Below, one piece after another: positions 1 through 9,738 of a DNA stretch of 64,000 nucleotides. Positions within the stretch are counted from its first letter, which is position 1. Every line of letters starts with the position of its first letter. The notes beneath the pieces were generated by a model that searched no databases, was not told the DNA's origin, and was given only the letters and a program-made list of their open reading frames with translations. The stretch lies in contig NZ_QAOF01000003.1 of NCBI RefSeq assembly GCF_003050745.1, positions 1 through 64,000 of the forward strand, in the 5' to 3' direction. Source of the DNA: Sphingomonas sp. PP-CE-3G-477 (GTDB taxonomy: Bacteria; Pseudomonadota; Alphaproteobacteria; Sphingomonadales; Sphingomonadaceae). The translations under genes were made by a program, and so were the position numbers.

Positions 1-76
1 ACTCCCCGCGCTGCCACCGGTCCCAAATCTCGGATCGCTGTGCCGCCGAGTAGTAAATCCGCTGACGCTGCTTCAT
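1..76 (-). pseudogene. IS30-family transposase, N-terminal piece (runs off the window)
   Basis: Read from the ATG at 76 the strand encodes about 25 residues beginning MKQRQRIYYSAAQRSEIWDR, which resembles the N-terminal helix-turn-helix region of IS30-type transposases common in sphingomonads. A purine-rich stretch (GAGGAGGAGGAG) lies just upstream and could be its ribosome binding site. Only the start is inside the window, so whether the element is intact cannot be judged. The bases from about 77 to 140 could contain the element's end, but no clear terminal inverted repeat can be defined from one side. Family assignment is from memory of the motif. Confidence 0.55.
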
Positions 77-197
77 CCCCACACTCCTCCTCCTCCTCAA
101 AGAATGAAGTGTTGCGACCACCCGTTGAACCCACCGCGGTTCCCAGTCAGGAAGTTGCAGAAGCGCCCTACGGTGTCTTGCTGGCGTAAGCGCTGAT

Positions 198-758
198 CTA
201 AGCTGGCGGTTCATGCTCTAGCCGATAGTCAACTTTCACCCGTCGCTCACGAGCCCATCGGTACGCCAATATGGGGCCGAACTTCGTCGCGACCGCAGGC
301 ATGGCCGAATAGGCCACGTCGGCTTGTGCCCGTGCGAGTGAAACGAACCCGTAGCCTGCTAACGGGAATAGGCTGATTAGCGGTCCGATCGTCGTGGCGT
401 TCAATCGGTTGGCGTGAAGAAGGATGATCGCGGGCATCTCGCCGTCGAGAACCTTGCGGCCCAGCTCTCCATAATAGGAGATCTGAACGCGAGTATGGTC
501 TAGATAGGCCCGCTCGATCCGCTCCGTCATGGCGCGCATCGCGTTTAGCGAGGGCGCGTTCATAGGCGCTTTTGAACAGTAATCGGATGTGTCGATTGTC
601 AATGCGGCCAGTCTGTAGCCATGACTGGCGAGAAGCGTTTTGATCGCGAGCCGCTTGGCTTGGGTGTCGCCGACATGGTTGTAGGGAAAGCTGAACAACG
701 GGATGGGACGGTCGCTCGATGCCGCCAGTGATCGCATGGTTGCTTCACCCTTCAACAC
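198..758 (-). pseudogene. Polysaccharide deacetylase-like C-terminal fragment
   Basis: The frame encodes up to 186 residues. From about residue 20 it resembles the second half of NodB-type polysaccharide deacetylases: a FPYNHVGDT segment, then AALTIDTSDY, a helix with YYGELGR, and AIILLHANRLNA followed by GYGFVSLARA. The N-terminal part, which carries the metal-binding His and Asp residues of the fold, is absent, and the frame opens abruptly at 758 with no family-like sequence upstream. I read this as the remnant of a longer gene, left next to IS30 debris. An independently translated short protein is possible but would lack the metal site. Confidence 0.6.
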
Positions 759-1545
759 CTAGCGATCGTGATCGAGGGGAAAGCTTTTCTGATTTCCCGC
801 TTTGGGAAAGATAGCATCTGCCCATGTCGGCTATCGCCACCTACCTGGCCGAATGCGGACCGACCGTTTTTCTCTCCCTTTAAGCCGCCTAGCCAATGGA
901 TCAGCCGTCGAGCTCTGCCGTCCAGCCCGATAAACAAATGTAGAAGTCGGGTGGCTGGCAAGGGCAGCTAAATGTCCACTTGTGGCTCGCCTCACGAAGG
1001 CCGCTAGAGTTTTAAACAGCGTTTTCTGGTTGGCTACCGTGCTGCCCGTGACCGGTATCGTGCACTGCGTATCACGCGATAATTGCGGCTTCGAATGTCT
1101 CGTTGTGCAGCGCGGGACAGGGGCGTTCGCGTTGGACCCATTCGAGCGTATGTGCGCGCACGGATCAGCCCATTGTGGAGATCAGGTGCTTCATGCTTGG
1201 CAGTGTCCTGGACCAAACGGTCTTGGCTACATAGCGTATCGCGAACAGCAATGTTGCGTCGGCCTGAGGGAACAGCTGGGCTCCAGCCCCAGCGCATCAT
1301 GCTGAGGCAAATTCCGCCTCGTCGTCCGGTCGCGCTGAACTGTTATGTCTATGCCCGCACTCTGGAGCTCTGATCCGGCCAGTTCGAGGTGCACCCATCG
1401 ACACGCAGAGGTCTGGTTTTCATCGAACATCGCGTCGCATTACGGCCAGCGTGGCACGAAAGGGATCTGAACACGCTAGTCGTCGGGAAATACCTCGCGC
1501 AAACAGTTCGATTAAATTATCTTATAATAAACTAGGGAGAATGTG
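759..1545. other. Region without a recognisable gene
   Basis: About 790 bases. Short open frames exist on both strands, but none shows a recognisable family motif or a convincing ribosome binding site. The last 40 bases (about 1505-1545) are AT-rich, unlike the surroundings, and end in AGGGAGA, so they probably hold the promoter and ribosome binding site of the downstream beta-galactosidase. Confidence 0.6.
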
Positions 1546-4041
1546 ATGCTAGGATTTACCCGCCGCTCGGTGTTAGGCCAAAGCGCGCTCGCATTGACCG
1601 CAGTTGCCAGCCCGGCACTCGGCGCAACCGCAAGGAAATCCTCTGTGGATCCGCGACGCCCGCGATTACGCGAGCGGCTTGCGGACTGGCGTTTCGCTCT
1701 TGGTCATGCCGCGGATCTCGAGCGCGATTTCGGGTTCGGTCGTAACCAGCGGACCTTTGCAAAGGCGGGGGCGGCCACCTCGGATGCCGCCGTGGCAGCG
1801 TTCGACGACAGTAGTTGGCAACGGGTCCGCATCCCGCATGATTGGGCCGTCGCACTGCCATTCGCACCGCCCGCCGCGCCTGCCTCCAAGGATACCGAGG
1901 ACGCGGTCGCTGCCCACGGGTTCAAGGCGATCGGTCGTCAGCATCCGGGGAACAGCGTCGGCTGGTATCGCTGCCCGATCGCCGTCACCGCTGCTGACCG
2001 CGGTCGACGACTATGGCTCGAGTTCGATGGCGTGTTCCGGAATTGTCTGGTGTTCGTGAACGGCCACATCGTCGGTCGCAACGACAGCGGCTACGCACCG
2101 TTTCGTGTCGAGATCGACGATTTTCTCAACTTTGACGCCCGTGAAGGAGACAGCAAAAACGTCATCACCGTGCGGGTCGATGCGACTCTTGGCGAAGGCT
2201 GGTTCTACGAAGGCGCGGGGATCTACCGCCATGTCGATCTGGTACGCGCCGATCCGGTGCACATCCCGCAATGGGGTACTGTCGTCCGCAGCGACGTTCA
2301 GGAGGACGGCGCGCAGGTCAGAGTCGCGACCGAGATCGTCAATACCGGTGACACGCCGGTCAACGGCATCCTGCGACAGCGCGTGATCGGCCCCGACCGC
2401 CGGCCGGTCGGGCAAGTGCGGGACAGCGCGTTCACGCTGGCTGCCGGCGCCCGCGTCACGCTCAACCAGCAAGCGCAAGTGGCCACGCCTGCCTTGTGGT
2501 CGGTCGAAGCCCCCAAGCTCTACACCGTCGAGGCCGAGATCGTCGTCGGCGATCATATTGTCGACCGCTACGACACGGCGTTCGGGATTCGCACGATCCA
2601 CTTCGACGGCGCGCGCGGATTCCTGCTGAACGGCAAGCCCGTCAAGCTGCTTGGCAGTTGCAACCATCAGGATCACGCCGGCGTCGGCACGGGCATTCCC
2701 GATGCGTTGCACGCATGGCGTGTCGCACAGCTGAAGGACATGGGATCGAACGCCTGGCGGAGCGCGCACAACCCGCCCGCGTCCGCGCTGCTCGACGTGT
2801 GCGACGCGGCGGGCATGCTGATGATCGTCGAGGCGCGCCTCAATAGCAGCGACGACGAGGCGATGGCGCAGCTCGACCGGATCATCCGCCGCGATCGCAA
2901 CCGGCCCAGCGTCATCGCCTGGTCGCTCGGCAACGAGGAGCCGCAACAGGGTTCGACCAAGGGCGCTCGCATCACCGCCGAGATGCAGGCGGTCGTGCGG
3001 ACGCTGGACCCGACGCGCCCGACGACGTTCGCGTTCGACAATAGCTGGGATACCGGTGCGGCGAAGATCGTCGACGTCGTGGGCTTCAACTATCGTACCG
3101 ACAAGATCGAGGCGTTCCACGAGCGCTTCCCCGACGTGCCGACGATGGGCACCGAAACCGGCAGTACCGTTTCGACGCGCGGCGCGTACGTCAACGATGC
3201 CGCGGCGCACGTCGTCCGCGCCTATGATAACGAACATCCGTGGTGGGCTTCGACCGCGGAAGCGTGGTGGTCGATCGCGGCGACTCGGCCCTACATCGCC
3301 GGCGGCTTCATCTGGACCGGTTTCGATTATCGCGGCGAGCCGACGCCGTTCGCGCAATTCCCGAGTATCTCAAGCTATTTCGGCGTGCTCGACACCTGTG
3401 GGTTCCCTAAGGACAATTATCACTACTACCGCGCGTGGTGGCGGCCGGACCTGCCGCAGGTCCATCTGCTCCCGCACTGGACCTGGCCGGGTCGCGAGGG
3501 GCAGCCGATCGAGGTCTGGGCGCACGGTAATTGCGATGAGGTCGAGCTGTTGCTGAACGGCCGCTCGCTCGGTCGCAAGCCGATGCCCCGCAACGGCCAC
3601 CTTGCCTGGAGCGTGCCCTATGCACCCGGCCGGATCGAAGCGCGTGGCCTCAACAAGGGGCGGCGCGTGGCGACGTCGGTGCGCGAGACGGCGGGCGCGG
3701 CGGCAGCGGTGCACCTCACCGCGGATCGCCGGATCGTGACGGCGGATGGCGATGACGTGGTCATGCTACGGGCCGAAATCGTCGACGCGCGCGGACGTCC
3801 GGTGCCCGATGCCGATACGCAACTCACGTTCGAATGCAGCGGTGACGCAACAGTGATCGGCGTCGGCAACGGCAATCCGACCAGCCTCGAACCCGATGTC
3901 GCAAGCCGACGACGCGCATTCCACGGGTTGGCCCAGGCGATCGTTCGCGTGGGTAGCCGCGCCGGACCGTTCGATGTCGTGGTGACGGGTGAGGGGGCTA
4001 AGGGCGCATCGCTCCGGATTACGGCGATGCCGCCGGCCTAG
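1546..4041 (+). CDS. Glycoside hydrolase family 2 beta-galactosidase, exported
   Basis: Predicted to remove terminal beta-galactosyl residues in the periplasm. The ATG at 1546 fits AGGGAGA (1534-1540); the GTG at 1543 is too close. The N-terminus has a twin-arginine signal (FTRRSVLGQ) and an Ala-rich stretch ending near PALGA. Numbering from the GTG, a sugar-binding jelly-roll covers about 45-235, an Ig-like domain 240-350, and a catalytic barrel begins near 355 with FLLNGKPVKLLGSCNHQDH. The likely acid/base is Glu465 in WSLGNEE and the nucleophile Glu538 in MGTETGS. The C-terminal 200 residues resemble DUF4982 and Ig-like modules. At about 831 residues it has the usual length for extended GH2 enzymes. 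The TBDR and GH53 endo-galactanase downstream suggest a role in beta-1,4-galactan or galacto-oligosaccharide breakdown. GH2 also covers glucuronidases and mannosidases, so the exact sugar is inferred from context. Confidence 0.88.
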   Translation: MLGFTRRSVLGQSALALTAVASPALGATARKSSVDPRRPRLRERLADWRFALGHAADLERDFGFGRNQRTFAKAGAATSDAAVAAFDDSSWQRVRIPHDWAVALPFAPPAAPASKDTEDAVAAHGFKAIGRQHPGNSVGWYRCPIAVTAADRGRRLWLEFDGVFRNCLVFVNGHIVGRNDSGYAPFRVEIDDFLNFDAREGDSKNVITVRVDATLGEGWFYEGAGIYRHVDLVRADPVHIPQWGTVVRSDVQEDGAQVRVATEIVNTGDTPVNGILRQRVIGPDRRPVGQVRDSAFTLAAGARVTLNQQAQVATPALWSVEAPKLYTVEAEIVVGDHIVDRYDTAFGIRTIHFDGARGFLLNGKPVKLLGSCNHQDHAGVGTGIPDALHAWRVAQLKDMGSNAWRSAHNPPASALLDVCDAAGMLMIVEARLNSSDDEAMAQLDRIIRRDRNRPSVIAWSLGNEEPQQGSTKGARITAEMQAVVRTLDPTRPTTFAFDNSWDTGAAKIVDVVGFNYRTDKIEAFHERFPDVPTMGTETGSTVSTRGAYVNDAAAHVVRAYDNEHPWWASTAEAWWSIAATRPYIAGGFIWTGFDYRGEPTPFAQFPSISSYFGVLDTCGFPKDNYHYYRAWWRPDLPQVHLLPHWTWPGREGQPIEVWAHGNCDEVELLLNGRSLGRKPMPRNGHLAWSVPYAPGRIEARGLNKGRRVATSVRETAGAAAAVHLTADRRIVTADGDDVVMLRAEIVDARGRPVPDADTQLTFECSGDATVIGVGNGNPTSLEPDVASRRRAFHGLAQAIVRVGSRAGPFDVVVTGEGAKGASLRITAMPPA

Positions 4042-4200
4042 GTCGGATGGCATTCAGTCTAAGCTGACGAACCTCGCCAATTTGGTTTGTGTCGTACGTG
4101 TTCGGGCTTCAACGGTGCCGCAAATTTGGTAAATTTGGGTTGCCCAACCGGGGAGCCTGAACCCGTTTGTCGGTTACCCCTCTTCGACACGTAGAGTCTG

Positions 4201-4293
4201 GTCATTCCCGCACAGACGGGACCCAGAGACTCCAACGGTCGCGATAACGTTCGGGAAGTTTGCGAGTATGGGGCCCGCCTGTGCGGCAATGAC
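4201..4293. repeat. REP-like imperfect palindrome
   Basis: Arms GTCATTCCCGCACAGACGGG (4201-4220) and, in reverse, GTCATTGCCGCACAGGCGGG (4274-4293) pair with two mismatches around a 53-base centre. This is the usual look of dispersed extragenic palindromes in sphingomonads. It separates the GH2 gene from the TBDR/GH53 pair and may act as a transcript end or stability element. Confidence 0.7.
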
Positions 4294-4542
4294 GGGCCCG
4301 CGTCATAAAGGGATGGTCGCCGAACCAAACCGGGGTGACGGAGCCGTCTTGGGAGCTGTCGCGGGACAGACGTAACGATCGATTCGGCATAGGCCGGCCG
4401 ATATTTTACGGCCGGCCAGGTGATCTTTTCGGCATCACGACACCCTCTGACCGCACCCCGAATATTCCCTGTTGCGAAATGTGTCATATATATCATACAA
4501 ATAATATCTGGCTCCAATGAGGGTCGATGTAGGGGAGTGATG
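4294..4542 (+). promoter_or_regulatory. Probable promoter region of the galactan TBDR
   Basis: Non-coding. Bases 4478-4510 are strikingly AT-rich (GTGTCATATATATCATAC, then AATAATAT) in a GC-rich setting, and AGGGGAG at 4531-4537 is a good ribosome binding site for the ATG at 4543. The TATATA-centred segment is roughly symmetrical and could hold a regulator site, but no clean palindrome is present. Confidence 0.45.
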
Positions 4543-7311
4543 ATGCGCAACAGGTTCATGTTGCTGACTGCGGTCAGCCTTTTGTCTCTGGAAGGGGCCG
4601 CAACGGCACAGTCAAATCAAGGCGGATCGACCAGCGCATCTCCCACTGTGGACGCGGCGTCGCCGGTTCCCGCAGAGGCTGCATCGACCGATATCGTGCC
4701 GGCCATGGGCTCGGCTCCGACAAGTGTTGTTCCGCAAGCGACGACCGACGAGATAGTCGTCACCGGCTATCGCCAATCGCTGCGTACCGCGATCGCGGGT
4801 AAGCGCAACGCTGACCGTGTCCAGGAGGTGCTGTCGTCGGAGGATATCGGCAAGCTGCCCGAAGCCAGCATCGCGGAGTCGCTCGCGCGCCTGCCGGGCC
4901 TGACCACGAACCGCGATCGCGGCAACGGCACCCAGATCGGCATTCGCGGGCTCGGCCCCAATCTGGTGAGCACGCTGCTCAACGGCCGCGAGATCGTCTC
5001 CGCCGAGGGCAGCCGCAACGTCCGCTACGAGCAATATCCGGCCGAACTGATCAACGGCGCGTCGGTGTTCAAATCGCCGACCGCAGCGCAGGTCGAAGGC
5101 GCGATCGCCGGCCAGATCGATCTCCGCACGATCCGCCCGCTCGATGTCAGCGGCACTAAGATCGTCCTGAACGCGCGTGCGATCTACAGCGACCTTGCAG
5201 GCGACGTGCAGGATTCCAAGCCGTGGGGCTATATCGCCAGCGCGTCGTATATCGGACAGTTTCTCGACAATACGCTAGGCGTCGCGGTCGGCTATTCGGG
5301 ACGGCGTCAGTCCGTTGCGACGGTTCGGACCAACGTGTTCCGCTACACCAACAGCTTCGCGGACCTTAACGGCGATGGCCAGGGCGACGACCAGATTCCG
5401 TTCGGTTTTGAGGCCCTCTCGCGCGGTGGCGACGACATTCGTCATGGCGCGCTGGCAGCACTGCAATGGCGGCCGAGCAGCCAGTTCGAGGTGAATGGCG
5501 ACTTCTTCTACAGTCGCGTGAAGTTCGACGAGACTCAGCGCGGCCTGCGCGTCGAGAACCTGCCGTTCGGCAACACGCTGACCAATGCGACCGTCCAGAA
5601 CGGCTATGTCACCGGCATCACCACCACCAATGCAAACACCAACTTCGGCCAGGTCGTGCGCGGCGTGAACGAACTGTTCTTCTTCAAGGACGATCTCTAC
5701 GCGGGCGGCCTGAACGCCAAGTGGAGTCCGGAGGGGTGGGAGATCACCGGCGATGTTGGTTATTCAAAGACACATCGCGACCAGCAGTTTCTGACGCTGC
5801 GGACCGAACCGTTCGGCGTCAACGCGACTACCTCGTTCCTGACGAGCCCTGGCAAGGTGCCCACGATCGGGGTCAATGTCGATTTGACTGATCCGACGCT
5901 CAACCGGATTGCCGATTTCCAAATCCCGGCGAACGGCGGCGGCGCACCACTAATCAATGACGAGCTCTACAGCGGCAGCTTCGACGCGCGCCGCGAGATC
6001 GGCCAGGGGCCACTCGCCGCGCTGCGTTTCGGTGGCCGTTTTACCGACCGCTCGAAGGACTATACGCAGCGCACGCAGTTCGGCTTCATTGATCTCGCGG
6101 CGCGCACGACGGTTCCCGCCAGCCTGCTGAATGCGCCGTATAGCTTCTCGGGTGCCTATGCGGGCCTGCCATCGGTGCAGTCGATTGACATACTCGGCGC
6201 GGTCAACCAGCTGTTCGGGCCAATCAACCCGACCACGTCGGTGTTCGATCAGCAATCGAGCTGGAAGGTCGGCGAGAAGACCTATGCGGGCTACGCGCAG
6301 GTCGATCTCGCCGGAGATATCTTCGGGCTGCCGTTCACCGGCAATTTGGGCCTGCGCGTCATCCGTACCGAGACGCTGTCGCAGAGCACGCGCGTCGACC
6401 AGACGCAGTTGCCCGATGGCTCCGCGCCGGTGACCGTCACGCCGGTTTCAGTCGCGAACGAATTCACCGACTGGCTGCCGAACCTCAATCTAACGTTCAA
6501 GGCGACCGACAAGCTCCAGTTCCGCCTCGGTGCAAGCCAGGCTGTATCGCGGCCGCCGCTCGACGATCTGAGCGCAGGGTTCGGCGTGTTCACGTTCGGT
6601 GCGCCGGCGGCGTTCGGCGGCAACCCGCTGCTCGAACCGTTCCGAGCTAAACAGCTTGATGCCACCGTCGAATGGTATTTCGACCGCGACAGCGCGCTGA
6701 CCGTCTCAGGGTTCTATAAGAAGCTCGGCACCTATATCGTTCCGCAGGTCACCAGCATCTTCGTACCCAACCCCGCCGGCGGTCCCGATCTGGAGGGTAC
6801 GTTCCGCCAGCCGGTCAATGGCCAGGGCGGCGAGATCAAGGGCGTCGAAGTGTTGTTCCAGAAGGCCTTCACCTTCCTGCCGGGCGCACTCAGCGGCTTC
6901 GGCGTGTATCTCAACTACAGCTATACCGACAGCAACATCACGGTGGACGAGAGCGACAACGCGATCGGTACGATCCAGCTGCCGGGGCTGTCGAAGCATG
7001 TCGGTAACGCCACGCTCTACTACAGCAAGGCGGGCTTCGAGGCGCGGGTCGCGTACCGCTATCGCAGCAGCTATGCGACGGAACTCGGCGATACCGACCG
7101 CATCCTCTACACCGCTCCCGAAGGCGTGATGGATTTCCAGACGAGCTATGACTTCGGCAAGGATTCGAAGCTGGCGGGGCTCAAGCTGTTGTTCCAGGCG
7201 AACAACCTGACCGACGAGCCGTTCGAGACCTATTATGGCGATCGTAGCTTGCAGGGGCGGTACGAGAAGTTCGGACGACGGTTCCTGATCGGTGCGGGGT
7301 TCGAATTCTGA
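4543..7311 (+). CDS. TonB-dependent receptor of a galactan locus
   Basis: Outer-membrane energised transporter, probably for galacto-oligosaccharides. The ATG at 4543 (ATG at 4540 is the alternative) follows AGGGGAG and gives the signal peptide MRNRFMLLTAVSLL ending near AATAQ. A low-complexity linker (residues about 25-70) leads to the TonB-box-like TDEIVVTGY. The plug follows with VLSSEDIGKLPEASIAESLA and GIRGLGPN, the signature of the Xanthomonas/Caulobacter-type TBDR subfamily. The beta-barrel fills the rest and ends in ...GAGFEF, with the terminal aromatic residue needed for outer-membrane assembly. It is about 922 residues, normal for the subfamily. The stop overlaps the GH53 start (TGATG at 7309-7313), so the two genes should be translationally coupled. 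The substrate is inferred only from the GH2 and GH53 neighbours. Confidence 0.88.
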   Translation: MRNRFMLLTAVSLLSLEGAATAQSNQGGSTSASPTVDAASPVPAEAASTDIVPAMGSAPTSVVPQATTDEIVVTGYRQSLRTAIAGKRNADRVQEVLSSEDIGKLPEASIAESLARLPGLTTNRDRGNGTQIGIRGLGPNLVSTLLNGREIVSAEGSRNVRYEQYPAELINGASVFKSPTAAQVEGAIAGQIDLRTIRPLDVSGTKIVLNARAIYSDLAGDVQDSKPWGYIASASYIGQFLDNTLGVAVGYSGRRQSVATVRTNVFRYTNSFADLNGDGQGDDQIPFGFEALSRGGDDIRHGALAALQWRPSSQFEVNGDFFYSRVKFDETQRGLRVENLPFGNTLTNATVQNGYVTGITTTNANTNFGQVVRGVNELFFFKDDLYAGGLNAKWSPEGWEITGDVGYSKTHRDQQFLTLRTEPFGVNATTSFLTSPGKVPTIGVNVDLTDPTLNRIADFQIPANGGGAPLINDELYSGSFDARREIGQGPLAALRFGGRFTDRSKDYTQRTQFGFIDLAARTTVPASLLNAPYSFSGAYAGLPSVQSIDILGAVNQLFGPINPTTSVFDQQSSWKVGEKTYAGYAQVDLAGDIFGLPFTGNLGLRVIRTETLSQSTRVDQTQLPDGSAPVTVTPVSVANEFTDWLPNLNLTFKATDKLQFRLGASQAVSRPPLDDLSAGFGVFTFGAPAAFGGNPLLEPFRAKQLDATVEWYFDRDSALTVSGFYKKLGTYIVPQVTSIFVPNPAGGPDLEGTFRQPVNGQGGEIKGVEVLFQKAFTFLPGALSGFGVYLNYSYTDSNITVDESDNAIGTIQLPGLSKHVGNATLYYSKAGFEARVAYRYRSSYATELGDTDRILYTAPEGVMDFQTSYDFGKDSKLAGLKLLFQANNLTDEPFETYYGDRSLQGRYEKFGRRFLIGAGFEF

Positions 7312-8447
7312 TGCGCAACGCTCTTTTCACGCTCGCCCTGCTTTCGTCCGCCGCGAGTGCGCAGACCGCGCCGAGGCTTGTCGCGAAACCGGCAAGCGGG
7401 CTCTACCTCGGCGCCGACCTGTCCTACGTCAACGAGATGGAGGATTGCGGCGCTGTCTTTCGCGCGAAGGGCAAGCCGGTCGATCCGTTCACGCTGATGA
7501 AGGCGAAGGGCGGGAATATCGTCCGCGTTCGGATCTGGAACGATGCGAAGTGGACGAAGTACAGCGACCTCGCCGACGTGACGAAGACGATCCGGCGCGC
7601 GAAGGCGGCGGGGATGCAGGTGCTGCTCGACTTCCATTATTCGGACGATTGGGCAGACGGGGAGAAGCAGATCGTCCCCGCTGCCTGGGCGACGCTCGAT
7701 ACCGCGGCGCAGGCCAAGGCGCTCTATGCCTATACGCGCGACGTGTTGGGCAAGCTCGATGCGGATGGGCTGATGCCGGAGATGGTGCAGGTCGGGAACG
7801 AGACCAACCCCGAGGTTATGGGGCCGCTGCCGAAGGGCAACCTCAAGGACCACAAGATCGACTGGACGCGTAACGCGACGTTGCTCAACGCCGGGATCAA
7901 GGCGGTGCGCGACGCGGGCAAGGTGGCCAAGATCAATCCGCGGATCATGCTGCACATTGCGCAGCCCGAGCATGTCGCGGCGTGGTTCGACGATGCGACG
8001 GTGGCGGGGGTGCTCGATTACGACGTGATCGGAATCAGCTATTACCGCAAATGGTCGACGCGAACGCCTGCGCAGTTGGGCGAAACGATCGCGTATGCCA
8101 AGGATAGATACAAGGCCGACGTGATCGTGGTCGAGACGGCATACCCATTCAGCCCGGTCGGCGAGGATGCGTCGCCCGACCTGCTCGGATCGGATTCGCT
8201 GCTGCCGGAGTATCCCGCGACGCCGAAAGGGCAGCTGAAATACCTTGTCGACCTGACGCAGACCGTCGTGGACGCAGGCGGGATCGGCATAGTGTATTGG
8301 GAGCCGGCTTGGGTCTCGACGAAGTGCGGGACGCGCTGGGGCAAGGGCTCGAACTGGGAAAATGCGGCGTGGTTCGGCCTTGGGCGGCACGAAGCGTTGC
8401 CGGCGTTCGACTTCCTCGGGCGGCAATATGTGAAGCGACCGAAGTAG
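7311..8447 (+). CDS. GH53 arabinogalactan endo-beta-1,4-galactanase
   Basis: Cuts the beta-1,4-galactan backbone (pectin side chains, type I arabinogalactan) into oligosaccharides. It is 378 residues, typical of GH53. The signal peptide MRNALFTLALLSSAASAQ is followed by a single (beta/alpha)8 barrel: YLGADLSYVNEME at the start, VRVRIWND near residue 71, LLDFHYSDDWAD near 105. The acid/base is Glu164 in VQVGNETN and the nucleophile Glu275 in IVVETAYPF, both present. The start overlaps the TBDR stop, so the enzyme is coupled to the receptor. Surface or periplasmic cleavage, receptor uptake and the exported GH2 enzyme together make a simple galactan pathway. No inner-membrane transporter or regulator for the pathway is seen next to it. 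Confidence 0.9.
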   Translation: MRNALFTLALLSSAASAQTAPRLVAKPASGLYLGADLSYVNEMEDCGAVFRAKGKPVDPFTLMKAKGGNIVRVRIWNDAKWTKYSDLADVTKTIRRAKAAGMQVLLDFHYSDDWADGEKQIVPAAWATLDTAAQAKALYAYTRDVLGKLDADGLMPEMVQVGNETNPEVMGPLPKGNLKDHKIDWTRNATLLNAGIKAVRDAGKVAKINPRIMLHIAQPEHVAAWFDDATVAGVLDYDVIGISYYRKWSTRTPAQLGETIAYAKDRYKADVIVVETAYPFSPVGEDASPDLLGSDSLLPEYPATPKGQLKYLVDLTQTVVDAGGIGIVYWEPAWVSTKCGTRWGKGSNWENAAWFGLGRHEALPAFDFLGRQYVKRPK

Positions 8448-8639
8448 GGGCGGCAGTCTTCGACGTGAGTCCAATTTAACCTTTCATTGGTGCCATGAAC
8501 GCGGTTGGCTTCGCGCCATATGTGCAGGCAATGACCGCGGCGGACCGAGCCTCAGCCGATGGCGGTCATCATCTGATTATGCTCTCTGCACGATACCGCC
8601 GAATGGCAAGATGCACGTATCTACGGCCCATATCGCGAC

Positions 8640-9038
8640 CGCTTGCCCTTTCTTCTATTGCGGTGCCAATGCCCTGCGTTCCGCGCGCGGCCAGCAGGAT
8701 CGAGAGCGTCGGCCCAGCGCGCAGTCGATCGACGCGAGTGCCAACAGGACTGTGCCGGACACCGGCATTCGCCTGCGGCCGTAATGGTCGCCCGCTACGC
8801 AATCCAGCAGAGGCCGCGCCTAAAGCGGCGGCAGATACGCGTTGATGATCCAGGAAAGGTCCGAAGCATGACCGCCAAGATTTTTGCCCATCGCGGGAAG
8901 CTCGACGTTGGTCACCGAGCCGTCGATAATGGCAAGGCACGAGGCCAGCATCGCCGCGGCCATCATCCAGACGGGATAGCGAACAGCTGTCGTCCGTGTG
9001 GCGTCTGCATGGGGGCGCCTGAAGCCGTGGGCGCGCAC
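8640..9038 (-). pseudogene. DHA2-type MFS efflux pump (EmrB/QacA-like), N-terminal remnant
   Basis: The frame from 9038 encodes 72 residues with the first membrane segment and the family phrases ASCLAIIDGSVTNVELPA and SDLSWIINAY, then stops after LPPL at 8820. Downstream, other frames continue the same family: GDHYGRRRMPVSGTVLLALA resembles the loop and second half of the hairpin (normally DRYGRRR), and GPTLSILLAARGTQGIGTAI the fourth helix. At least one premature stop and frame changes are therefore needed to reconstruct it, and everything beyond about residue 115 of a roughly 500-residue protein is missing. Its ATG lies within 20 bases of the start of an IS3 transposase fragment facing the other way. 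Confidence 0.75.
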
Positions 9039-9055
9039 TACTTAGCGCGCCCAGG

Positions 9056-9448
9056 ATGATCGTCACCGGCAACGGCACCGAACTGACTTCGAACGCAGTG
9101 CTCGCGTGGTCAGGCGGTACCGGCGTTGATTGGCATTACATCGTACCGAGCAAGCCGACGCAGAATGGGTTCGTCGAGAGCTTCAACGGTCGTATGCGGG
9201 ACGAACTGATCAACGAGACGCTGTTTTTCACGGTCCGGCGTTCTTCACGGTCCGGCAGGCGCTCTCGATCCTCGCGCGCTGGGTCGACGATTACCGAGCG
9301 GTCGCACCCTTCGCCCCGCTACGCCTACGCCACGCCGGCAGCCTTTGCCGCCGCGCTCGAAAAGCAACGAACAGGTATAAACCCGACCGTTACTTCACCT
9401 GCACTCCCGCGCGACAACAAAGGCCGGTCTCCGCTTGCCGCTGGATGA
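9056..9448 (+). pseudogene. IS3-family transposase (OrfB) C-terminal fragment
   Basis: The frame encodes the last part of an IS3-type integrase-fold transposase: [38 protein letters not shown] (the catalytic-Glu region) and later [13 protein letters not shown] near the end. Three defects are visible. The 5' two-thirds are missing. The usual D of the DNGTE motif is G here. A near-duplicated segment at 9227-9256 shifts the frame, so [14 protein letters not shown] is read in another frame before the original frame returns. It cannot encode an active transposase. No matching inverted repeat or target duplication was found on either side. Confidence 0.8.
9227..9256 (+). repeat. Frame-shifting short tandem duplication in the IS3 remnant
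   Basis: TTCACGGTCCGGC occurs at 9227-9239 and again at 9244-9256, a 17-base step. Removing one unit restores the family reading [17 protein letters not shown], so the duplication is secondary damage to the transposase gene. Confidence 0.75.
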
Positions 9449-9738
9449 ACGGCGGGGGGCACGTCCAGGACGACGTCATGTTCGACAGCAATCTTATGCA
9501 GATAGGAACGGATCACCCCGTGCGAGGCGGACATATAAGATCACATTGTTACAAAGGATGAAATGTTACGACAGTAACAGTGCCATATTTACGACAGGCT
9601 TCTGAAAATTGCTGCAGCCGCGAGCATTCGCTTTACAGTCTAAAATGACTTGTCAATCTTACCCCATGCACGGGGCCCCTTGCTGAACGAACCGGTCTCG
9701 CCAGAGCAACATCGCTCGGCGGCAGTGAGGAATTATGC

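Noticed and set aside
752..971. Short frames on both strands next to the deacetylase fragment
   Set aside because: They do not continue the deacetylase family and overlap one another on opposite strands.
2011..3357. A 448-codon minus-strand frame opposite the GH2 gene
   Set aside because: Shadow frame; Arg- and Asp-rich, no recognisable domain.
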